Assembly (NCBI RefSeq): GCF_001884135.1 | Contig: NZ_MAOC01000038.1 | Span: 1-64,000, forward strand | DNA length: 64,000 nt | Direction: 5' to 3' | Source: Bacillus nitratireducens | Lineage (GTDB): Bacteria; Bacillota; Bacilli; Bacillales; Bacillaceae_G | In this document: positions 57,140 through 64,000 of the stretch, in pieces | Numbering within the stretch: the stretch's first letter is position 1 | Layout of the letters: every line of letters begins with the position of its first letter | Notes under the pieces: model-generated | Seen by the model: only the letters and a program-made list of their open reading frames with translations | Told to the model about the DNA's origin: nothing | The model's database searches: none | Position numbers and translations under genes: made by a program

Positions 57140-58012
57140 ATCATTCTCTCCTTATATACCAAATTGGTCATACCACCAACGCACTGTCCTTATTATCCCA
57201 TTCTCCATTGTTTTTGTCACGAAAAACAAGAAATGCTTTCTACCCAAAATATCTATTAGGACTATTCATACAAAAAAGATACACCCTTTTCCCTTCGCTA
57301 ATCGGCATAACAAAATAATAGCAATTAACACGGAGGTTGGAAAAAGGTGTATATCAAAGTTAGGGAGAGGAAATATACATTATTTCCCTCGTATGTCGTA
57401 TTCATAGCTCATTATAAAGGACAAAAATAAGAAAGAAAAATTTAATATTTACTCCTTTTTACCATTATCCCCTTAATTTTCTACAAATTTCTACAAATTT
57501 CTTCATTTTTCTTATATTATCTTAAATAGTATATCTAGAAATTAAGATTCGTAATCCAGAACACTATTGCTTTATAAAAAAATAAATCTTCGTGGATTAG
57601 CCTTTAATAAAAACCCTATAAAATATCATCACAAAAGACACATTTATATTTTACAGAAATATCCAATGTTACATATGAATTCTTTTAAATCTATTTAACA
57701 ATACATAAGAATAAAGTATAACTAATAAGAAATTGTTGCTTTTCCTTGTTTATCTATTAAATAAGGCATTCCGGAGTATTTGAGAGAAAAACTCAAATGA
57801 AATAAAAAGAAATACTTATATAATATTCCTCACTATCTCTCTTTCATCTCCTCAAATCGTTTCCCTTCTTAATTACTTATTTAAAATTAGTAGCAATTCA
57901 AAATACCAACAATTCATTAGGCACTACCTCTCATTAATCACTGACCATAAAAATGTCTACAAGGTGGTTCAAAATATATTATCACAACTACACTAATAAA
58001 CCTTTATATACA
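57140..58012. other. Long AT-rich intergenic region
   Basis: About 870 bp. It holds arms GATACACC..TTTTCC (from 57279) and GGAAAAAGGTGTATATC (to about 57355), an inverted repeat with a 50-nt loop. A possible 27-codon frame (GTG at 57347 to 57430, MYIKVRERKYTLF...) overlaps the right arm and has a GGAGG some 10 nt upstream. I do not call it a gene. The rest looks non-coding. Confidence 0.4.
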
Positions 58013-58064
58013 AAAAGCAGCGAGACCTCTAGTCCTAAAGACAAGGGGTCTCGCTGCTTTTTGT
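58013..58064. terminator. Strong bidirectional terminator at the end of the lasso cluster
   Basis: AAAAAGCAGCGAGACC / GGTCTCGCTGCTTTTT, a 16-bp stem with a 20-nt loop and A/T-rich flanks. It is the last strong terminator downstream of the ABC exporter gene. Confidence 0.92.
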
Positions 58065-58335
58065 TATATGGTATAAATAAAATCAGGTTCTATGTTAAAT
58101 TATAACCCAAATATTTATACATGTATATAGACGGTATATTAATAAGCCACAAAAAGTATTTCTAATTTTTTTACTGGTCACACAATTGAATTAAGCTCAT
58201 ATTTCCATAAAAAGACCAGTACACAAATACCAATTATCCCCCAAACCATAAATAATCAAATTGTGTTACCGGCCCGAAAGAAATAAAGGCAGTGTATTCC
58301 TTAAATTTATAAAAAATAATTGGGACTAGTCATAT

Positions 58336-60138
58336 TTAAATGTTTACCTTAGCCTGTTGTCCAAGTAGACTACTAAATAAACCACCTTCATCTTTTGCCA
58401 GTTGTGTGAAACTACCGTGTTGAATAATTTGTCCTTGATCCATTACAATTACTTGGTCAGCTTTACGTATAGTAGATAGTCTATGTGCAATGACAATAAT
58501 TGTCATGCTTCCTTTCAATCTTTCCAATGCTTCTTGTATTTTTGCTTCATTTTCAGCATCTAATGCACTTGTTGCCTCATCTAATACTAAAATAGAAGGC
58601 CTTCGAAGTATTGCTCTAGCCAGAACAAGACGTTGTCGTTCTCCCCCTGAAAGTTTGACTCCCCTATCGCCAATCAGTGTATCCAATCCTTGCGAGAGCC
58701 TGCTAACAAACTCAGCGGAAGCAGAAAATTCTAAAGCTTCCCAAAGCTGCTCCTCACTTGCATTTGGTTCAACCATTCTCAAATTGTCTCTTATACTGGC
58801 ATTGAATAGAAATGGATCTTGAGGAACATAGCTAATAGATTTCCTCAATGATAATAGGTCCTTACTTGTCAACGGTTTGTTATCTATTAATAACTGACCG
58901 CTCTCCGGCTGCATAAGTCCCATTATGATATCAATTAATGTACTCTTTCCAGCACCGGAACGCCCAGAGATAGCTGTCATACAATTTGCAGGAATACACA
59001 AATTAATATCTTTAAGTGAGTACACAGCATTTTCTTTATTGTAGCGGAAAGAGATATTTTGACACTCAATAGATTGTTCTATCTGCATAGGATTTATACA
59101 ATCATAATCCTGCTCTATATCTTGCAATTCTATACTTTTCTTACACTCTTCCTGTAATTGCAACAAATCTTTAAAAGCGGGAAGATTCGCTGCAATTTGT
59201 TCCATGTTTGATTGTATACCTGCAAATCGTGGCCACAAACGAGAAAATATAAGAATAATTAATAATAATTGCTCTGTTTTCGTCTGAAACAGCTGAACAG
59301 ATAGAAAGATAAGAATAGCAATGAAAACAGCTGATGCAATTTTATAAAAGAGTTGAGAATTATTTCTCACCTTAATATATGCAAACTGTTCACGTTCCAC
59401 ATCTTCTACCCAATTACGTAACCACATATAACGAGATCGTTCTAGTGTATTGCTCTTAATATCCTTAATTCCATTAAAATGATCAGTTATACCTGCAAGA
59501 TACGCTTTTGAATTCTCTGAGGTTCGACCACCTAATCTTTTTGATTTTTTAATAAATCTTCGTGAAAGAAAGGCAAGTACCACAGCGCAACATAGTACAA
59601 AAATTGTTATATCTGCCGCTAACCAAAAAGCGAAACCAATCTGTATAAATGTAAACATTAAAGAAGTGAGCAACTGTAAAAATAAATTAGTGCCTGCGCT
59701 AACACGCCCTAATTCCGTTGTCAAAGAATTGATAAGATCTGATTTTCTCTTTTTCACAAAGAAACTCCAGTTGGCCTGCAACAATCCACGATAAGTTTCC
59801 AATCTCAAATGATTAATAAAACGTATCTGGATTTTCGCATTACGAACTGTTATATTCCTTTGCAAAAGCGCTTGTCCCACGACCAATATAATATATATTC
59901 CTAATACAAGTGGTAATCCTAAAGTAGTTGGAATCTCACCTAGGAATCCAAGAACCCCTGAAAGAGGACTTGTCTGTTCATTCATCTTCGCAATACCGCT
60001 AATACTTATCATAGGAATTAATAATAAAATGCCGATTCCTTCTACGAGACTGACCAATACCATTCCCATGAGATTAACAATGAGAATGTTTCCAGTAAAA
60101 GAGTATAACCGCTTTGTAAAATATAAAATATTTCTCAT
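58336..60138 (-). CDS. Lasso-peptide ABC exporter (fused membrane and ATPase domains)
   Basis: A 600-aa half-transporter. Six membrane spans (to about 320) are followed by an ATPase with Walker A SGRSGAGKSTLID near 395, Q-loop YVPQDPFLF, signature LSGGERQRLVLARAIL near 497, Walker B LVLDEATSALD and switch His AHRLST. Such genes end lasso clusters (the D gene) and give export and self-immunity. No peptidase domain is fused, in line with a separate leader peptidase. The ATG at 60138 is chosen over a GTG at 60144, which is too close to AAGGAG. Confidence 0.88.
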   Translation of the reverse strand: MRNILYFTKRLYSFTGNILIVNLMGMVLVSLVEGIGILLLIPMISISGIAKMNEQTSPLSGVLGFLGEIPTTLGLPLVLGIYIILVVGQALLQRNITVRNAKIQIRFINHLRLETYRGLLQANWSFFVKKRKSDLINSLTTELGRVSAGTNLFLQLLTSLMFTFIQIGFAFWLAADITIFVLCCAVVLAFLSRRFIKKSKRLGGRTSENSKAYLAGITDHFNGIKDIKSNTLERSRYMWLRNWVEDVEREQFAYIKVRNNSQLFYKIASAVFIAILIFLSVQLFQTKTEQLLLIILIFSRLWPRFAGIQSNMEQIAANLPAFKDLLQLQEECKKSIELQDIEQDYDCINPMQIEQSIECQNISFRYNKENAVYSLKDINLCIPANCMTAISGRSGAGKSTLIDIIMGLMQPESGQLLIDNKPLTSKDLLSLRKSISYVPQDPFLFNASIRDNLRMVEPNASEEQLWEALEFSASAEFVSRLSQGLDTLIGDRGVKLSGGERQRLVLARAILRRPSILVLDEATSALDAENEAKIQEALERLKGSMTIIVIAHRLSTIRKADQVIVMDQGQIIQHGSFTQLAKDEGGLFSSLLGQQAKVNI

Positions 60139-60140
60139 TT

Positions 60141-61328
60141 TCACTTCTCCTTACGGTACCTCATTTCCCTCCAAATCCATAAAACCGGCCGCAAAGGGAA
60201 ATATAAAACATGCAGTTGTTTTGGCAGTGGTAAAGTTTCCACATCCTGAGGATAAGGATACAACCAACTAAGATGAAACAGTAGCTTTTGAGAGCTTGTC
60301 TTTAACAAATATAAATATCGCTCATGATATTTTGAAACTTCTTCCGGGACAGGATCTGTATGCAAGTTAATCATATTTTCCAAGTAATATATAGCAAGCT
60401 GCGCTAATTGCGTTACCTTTCTCCCTGACATTAATACTTTTGCCTCTTCCTCTATTATAAGAGTATCTAAAAGCTCAGAAGATAAAATAAGCGCCTGACC
60501 TACCAGTTGTTTACATCCATATCTCCCCAACATAACAGTGAGTTCTTCCCAATCTATTTCTTGCCTTACCATACGGTCAATGTCCGTTAACCATCGAAGC
60601 CTGGACCAACCATGCCTAGTTCCATGAGTCACAAGAAACATAAACAAATCCTCTCTACCTAAAAAATAGACAGGATAATTTGTGACAGGACTCGTCCTCT
60701 TTCGCCCCCATAACTCATCGAAGTGTGGTTCCTTTCCCGGTCCTGGGTGTAGTCGCCAATGAATCTCCAATTTCACCTTACTTATCGGATGCGTGTAAGT
60801 TGTATGGTGGCGTCTCCACTTCCATTCATTCATAACCGTCGGAAAATCATCCTCTTTGACATAACCATTCTTTACAAGTAATTCGTTCACTTTTCCAAGA
60901 TCATCTATAGGAACAAGGGCATCCAGATCCCCTGATGTTCGAAGGGAAACATCTCCATATAGGTCTGCGCCAAGAATAGGGCCCTTCAAAAATAGAAGTT
61001 GAAGTTGGTTTTCAGCAAATAATTTACTTACTTTTCCCATTTCTCCACTTAAATGAAGCATATGGAATGTATTCCTTTTAAAATATGTACTTAATACTTG
61101 CACAACATTTGATGGAACTAACTGTTTATCAATAGATTTCATTTTTGGGTAAATGAACGCGTACATACGATGATGCAGCGCCAGTTTCAAAAATTTGTTC
61201 CAATCAATATTTATGAACCAGTCTCCCGGGATTTCTTGTATCTCTTTATCTTCCTTCTTTATAATTTCAAGTAACAATTTTAGTTCTTTAGGTAAATGAC
61301 TCAAATCAAGATTACAACCGGTATACAT
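60141..61328 (-). CDS. Nucleotidyltransferase-fold enzyme of the lasso cluster
   Basis: A 395-aa protein. The core LLFLKGPILGADLYGDVSLRTSGDLDALVPIDDL (GDxxxRxxxDLD) near residues 110-145 is the metal-binding motif of the NTP_transf_5 group. HYTHP-like HTTYTHPISKVKLEIHWRLHP near 190 is also typical. Homologues occur in paeninodin-like clusters, and in pseudomycoidin biosynthesis such an enzyme (PsmN) is reported, to my memory, to modify the phosphorylated tail further. The same role is inferred here. Start ATG follows AAGGAG. It ends 2 bp before the exporter start. Confidence 0.82.
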   Translation of the reverse strand: MYTGCNLDLSHLPKELKLLLEIIKKEDKEIQEIPGDWFINIDWNKFLKLALHHRMYAFIYPKMKSIDKQLVPSNVVQVLSTYFKRNTFHMLHLSGEMGKVSKLFAENQLQLLFLKGPILGADLYGDVSLRTSGDLDALVPIDDLGKVNELLVKNGYVKEDDFPTVMNEWKWRRHHTTYTHPISKVKLEIHWRLHPGPGKEPHFDELWGRKRTSPVTNYPVYFLGREDLFMFLVTHGTRHGWSRLRWLTDIDRMVRQEIDWEELTVMLGRYGCKQLVGQALILSSELLDTLIIEEEAKVLMSGRKVTQLAQLAIYYLENMINLHTDPVPEEVSKYHERYLYLLKTSSQKLLFHLSWLYPYPQDVETLPLPKQLHVLYFPLRPVLWIWREMRYRKEK

Positions 61329-61350
61329 CTCATTCTCCTTCAAGATTTTT

Positions 61351-61803
61351 TTACCCTATCCTTTTTGCAAATTTACCAACAACGGTAAATCTCTTCATTT
61401 CTTCTACGCCAGTAATATAAAAGGGCCCGCTACGTAACCACGCATGGGCAATCATATTTCCCGTCTCATCTTTCGCGGTCCCTAAGTAAAGGGTACTTTC
61501 AATTTGACGCTTCTCCAACATTTTCATTGCAGCGATAGCTTTAACGAGACACTGGCTTTCCCAAAATGTATAACGGCTCATCATATGCACTGCTTGAGAA
61601 ATTTTCCTTAACGTAATCTTTTCCGATTCATCATAGCTTAAAGACGTTTCTGCCATATGAATTCCTAATATAGGAGCAGCTTTAGAAAACGGTATACTTT
61701 TCAGAATACGAGCCCAGCCTAAATAAAAGAAAGCTTCTATAAGTAATAATTTTGTTCCCATATCGAACGACAAGAAAGCTTTGGCTTTATTTATGATATT
61801 CAT
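61351..61803 (-). CDS. Lasso leader peptidase (B2, transglutaminase-like)
   Basis: A 150-aa protein. The cysteine-protease core has Cys in TFWESQCLVKAIAAMKML near residue 85 and His in MIAHAWLRSGPFYITG near 120. This is the lasso B2 family, which cuts the leader from the precursor after the RRE protein presents it. The N-terminal helix and FYLGWARILKSIPF segment also match. Start follows TTAGGAG. It lies 45 bp after the B1 gene. Confidence 0.9.
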   Translation of the reverse strand: MNIINKAKAFLSFDMGTKLLLIEAFFYLGWARILKSIPFSKAAPILGIHMAETSLSYDESEKITLRKISQAVHMMSRYTFWESQCLVKAIAAMKMLEKRQIESTLYLGTAKDETGNMIAHAWLRSGPFYITGVEEMKRFTVVGKFAKRIG

Positions 61804-61848
61804 CGATCCTACTCCTAATCTATTAAATCTGGAACGTTCAATTAAAAA

Positions 61849-62148
61849 TCAAAGTTTTTCATCAACCGAAATTAACCCTTCTGCATACAAATGATTTAAG
61901 AAAGAGAGTACTTGTTCCTTACATTCTGCCTCTTCAATCATATATCGAGACAATAATATATCGATCACTTGATTGACAGATATTAATTCATTAATTAAAC
62001 TCCAAATTTCACCACCTATACCTCCTAAGTTATAGTATTTCCCATTATGGATGCTCATCATCACTTTCTCCCCATCCATATCGCTCACTACATTTTCCTG
62101 ACCTTGTACAACAAAACTGTGTAATGAAATTGTTTGTTTACTACTCAT
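61849..62148 (-). CDS. Lasso leader-recognition protein (B1, PqqD-like RRE)
   Basis: A 99-aa PqqD-like protein: GEKVMMSIHNGKYYNLGGIGGEIWSLI near 27-52 is the beta-hairpin and helix that bind the leader peptide. It works with the B2 peptidase as a split B protein, the usual form in Bacillales. Its ATG overlaps the kinase stop codon, and AGGAGG lies within the kinase gene. Confidence 0.92.
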   Translation of the reverse strand: MSSKQTISLHSFVVQGQENVVSDMDGEKVMMSIHNGKYYNLGGIGGEIWSLINELISVNQVIDILLSRYMIEEAECKEQVLSFLNHLYAEGLISVDEKL

Positions 62149-63077
62149 TATTTTTCCTCCTCTTTTAAAGACTCTAGAATTTTGGATACTAAATCATGTG
62201 CCGTAAACTTTGAAATAGGACGTCTCAATTGACACATATCTATTTTGTTGACGATATTTGTTGAATGCATAAAATGCCATTCCATCATCCCCAATCGTGG
62301 GATTAATGAATTCCTATATGTATGACGTAGCAATGTGCGTAGTCTCTCCAGTCCTTCAATCTGCTGAAGTTCAACATCCCCATTTTCTACTTTCACTAAT
62401 TCGAATACACCTGCCAATGGTAATGGTTCCTCGAAAAAGTTAGCTGTAACGGGGACAGCATATTTAGTTTCCCTTTCAAATAATGGCTGATAATGCGCTG
62501 TCTCCATTCCAAACTGATCAAGACTCTCTTTCCATAACTTTTGCTGCGGGTAAGATGGTGTAACAAAAGGAGTATTATCCTCAGAAAGAGACACAGCAAT
62601 TACATCATCACTTAAAAGCTTATAGCCTTTGCTTAAAAGGGCTGATGCAAGAGTTGATTTTCCAGCTCCTGATCTTCCTACAAAAGCATACGCCTTTCCA
62701 TTGATGGCTATTACACTTCCATGCAGAGGGAGTATTTTTCTCTGCATCAACAATGCCCCCATACAAGTCCCAAGAATATAAAGCCGAATCTTATCTTGAT
62801 CAGACCCTTTCATAGGTGAAACAATGATTTTTTCTCCATTTTTAATACAAAACGTAGCAGTTTCGGGGATTTGAAACATAATTAATTCTTCTTCAACTAC
62901 AAACACTGACTTCGGAGAAGATAACTCTCCCCATAATTGGGACAAATCTGCAGTTTCTATTTTTACGTCTACTTCATTTTCGTAATTACTTACTTGAGGC
63001 AATTCCGGCAGGGGAATCTCACTTAATAGGGCTAATCCGAAGGCTTTGTAAATCTCTTTCTTTACAGTATGTATCAT
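62148..63077 (-). CDS. Lasso-peptide kinase (HPr kinase-like)
   Basis: A 309-aa protein. The HPr kinase-like C-terminal half has Walker A VGRSGAGKSTLASALL near 137 and LLSDDVIAV near 158. In paeninodin and related clusters this enzyme phosphorylates the C-terminal Ser of the precursor. The precursor here ends in Ser, which fits. The frame opens at a GTG (63086), but GGAG lies 8 nt before the ATG at 63077. It follows the precursor gene after an attenuator hairpin. Confidence 0.88.
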   Translation of the reverse strand: MIHTVKKEIYKAFGLALLSEIPLPELPQVSNYENEVDVKIETADLSQLWGELSSPKSVFVVEEELIMFQIPETATFCIKNGEKIIVSPMKGSDQDKIRLYILGTCMGALLMQRKILPLHGSVIAINGKAYAFVGRSGAGKSTLASALLSKGYKLLSDDVIAVSLSEDNTPFVTPSYPQQKLWKESLDQFGMETAHYQPLFERETKYAVPVTANFFEEPLPLAGVFELVKVENGDVELQQIEGLERLRTLLRHTYRNSLIPRLGMMEWHFMHSTNIVNKIDMCQLRRPISKFTAHDLVSKILESLKEEEK

Positions 63078-63107
63078 CTTTCTCACTCCAAATAGTTGAA
63101 AAATTGA

Positions 63108-63148
63108 TTAAAAAAAACCCTTATACCGTAATTAAACTATATAAGGGC
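63108..63148 (-). terminator. Attenuator between lasso precursor and kinase genes
   Basis: CCCTTATA / TATAAGGG stem followed by T8 on the minus strand, 37 bp after the precursor stop. Partial termination here would give more precursor mRNA than enzyme mRNA. Confidence 0.82.
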
Positions 63149-63184
63149 TGTAAAGCATATAAATCTCATTTAAATATTAGTGCA

Positions 63185-63316
63185 TTAGCTGTGGTGAAGA
63201 GCGCCTTGCTCATCCTCATCTTCAAAAACTTGGTCAACAAGTCTCTTTCCAGGTCCAGCCATTGTCATGTTGATATCAAGTACTTCTAATACTGGTGATT
63301 GCCATTCTTGTTTCAT
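63185..63316 (-). CDS. Lasso-peptide precursor (paeninodin-like)
   Basis: A 43-aa peptide with GGGGGTG upstream of the ATG. The 19-aa leader MKQEWQSPVLEVLDINMTM has an aromatic-xxP motif (WQSP) for the RRE protein, with Leu and Ile after it, and Thr at -2, which lasso peptidases need. The 24-aa core begins AGPGKRLVD, so the N-terminal Ala could form a nine-residue ring with Asp9. The tail is acidic (FEDEDE) and ends HHS, giving the kinase a terminal Ser. Neighbours are cyclase, kinase, B1 and B2. The mature product is predicted, not shown. Confidence 0.92.
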   Translation of the reverse strand: MKQEWQSPVLEVLDINMTMAGPGKRLVDQVFEDEDEQGALHHS

Positions 63317-63330
63317 AATTTCACCCCCTT

Positions 63331-64000
63331 TCAAATATATTTTTTGATAAATCGATAAACAATAAGACTACGCATTAAAATTCTAAAATCTGGATCAAAC
63401 ACGTATTCTACTCGTGGTTCTCCTTGAATTTTCAAAATCGCGCTCTTAATAATCTCCATATTAAAAAAGTTAGAGGCCACTGGGTCTTTACTAAGCTGCT
63501 GAAGTTCCTCGATAAACATTTTCCATGAAGGAATCATGCGATGAACCACATCAGCTGCCTGTATTCCCCGCACACGCTGATTTAACCTTACTTTGTCAGG
63601 AAGAAATCCTTTTGTGGACCTCCGGACAAGTGCACGATTTAAGCCATTTTGAACAAATTGTTCGAGTGGTAACGATAAACAGAATCGAATTACCCGTAAG
63701 TCATTCGTTGGATCATGCCCTTGTAAACCATAACGCAAGGAGAGCTTTGTTCCACTTGTACCCGTTGTATTCCACAAGTTTAGCTGTTCAAAATGTTTCT
63801 GCCTTATTTCATATATATTTGGGATAGAGGCCCCTGTTACTTTCACACCATGTTCTTCAAGCTTTCTAAATACATCAGTACGTTTGGCAAGTTCTGGACT
63901 AACTAACGTTGGCAGTTCGTATTGCTGTTCTGAGGAAAACATGTTTTTTATCGATGGGAATGCTTTCTCCCCTACAACTTTCAGTATTCTCGATTTTTTG
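63331..64000 (-). CDS. Lasso cyclase (asparagine synthetase-like), partial
   Basis: About 222 C-terminal residues; the gene runs off the right edge, so its start and PP-loop are not seen. The part present, with GTKLSLRYGLQGHDPTNDLRVIRFCLSLPLEQFVQNGLNRALVRR and GFLPDKVRLNQRVRGIQAAD, is the C-terminal region of lasso C proteins, where AsnB enzymes carry the PFLDxxxxxF type block. It forms the macrolactam with ATP. It ends 14 bp before the precursor gene, so in this cluster the cyclase is read first. Confidence 0.9.
   Translation of the reverse strand, partial: KKSRILKVVGEKAFPSIKNMFSSEQQYELPTLVSPELAKRTDVFRKLEEHGVKVTGASIPNIYEIRQKHFEQLNLWNTTGTSGTKLSLRYGLQGHDPTNDLRVIRFCLSLPLEQFVQNGLNRALVRRSTKGFLPDKVRLNQRVRGIQAADVVHRMIPSWKMFIEELQQLSKDPVASNFFNMEIIKSAILKIQGEPRVEYVFDPDFRILMRSLIVYRFIKKYI

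Noticed and set aside
58170-58240. TACTGGTC / GACCAGTA inverted repeat as the terminator of the lasso exporter
   Set aside because: The arms are only 8 bp with a long loop, and no T-run follows on the right strand; the hairpin at 58013 is far stronger.

Overview
The window reads as chromosome of a Bacillus cereus-group bacterium. It is AT-rich with strong GGAGG-type ribosome binding sites. It has B. cereus-type gene content: several SH3/NlpC cell-wall proteins, a YkvA protein, an LtaS, a ywqA/ywqB pair and a yknWXYZ-like exporter. It also has three short repeats that look like bcr1, the mobile repeat of this group, each bounded by the TTTAT/ATAAA target sequence. The species cannot be named from the sequence alone.

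Layout. 0-26 kb is ordinary core chromosome: thiC with a TPP riboswitch and terminator, lactate permease with a cre site, small membrane proteins, LtaS, a D-amino acid aminotransferase, SH3/NlpC and SH3/3D cell-wall proteins, a NupC transporter, a degenerate GGDEF protein overlapping a membrane glycosyltransferase, a BCCT betaine transporter, a TcaA/YvbJ-like protein, a SWIM/SNF2 pair and VanZ. 26.4-31.2 kb is a decaying island. It holds a broken DUF2922-like gene, an unknown gene followed by one with an internal TGA, an IS6/IS240 remnant, a broken comK, a sigma-factor gene with two internal deletions, an 18-bp-arm hairpin and a 42-bp tandem repeat array. 31.2-35.2 kb is a yknXYZ exporter with a Yip1 gene last. 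35.3-40.8 kb is an organophosphate transporter with its own two-component system, an accessory membrane-anchored protein and a binding lipoprotein.

40.8-56.2 kb is an exopolysaccharide or capsule locus on the minus strand. Transcription runs from about 56.26 kb downward through chain-length regulator, tyrosine kinase and PHP phosphatase. It then crosses a structured, EAR-like intergenic RNA that is followed by its own terminator, and continues through galU, initiating sugar transferase, Wzy-like, Wzx/MurJ-like, an asparagine-synthetase-like amidotransferase and a GT2. A strong terminator follows. Ugd, two GalE, an LCP ligase and a degenerate SGNH protein lie downstream. fabZ sits upstream of the locus.

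58.3-64 kb is a lasso-peptide cluster on the minus strand, cut by the right edge: cyclase (partial), a 43-aa precursor, HPr-kinase-like tail kinase, RRE protein, leader peptidase, nucleotidyltransferase and ABC exporter. The precursor is short and easily missed. It carries a paeninodin-type core (AGPG start, Asp at position 9, C-terminal Ser). A hairpin with a U-tract between precursor and kinase probably sets the ratio of substrate to enzymes. The cluster most resembles those for paeninodin and pseudomycoidin, and it is the most interesting system in the window.
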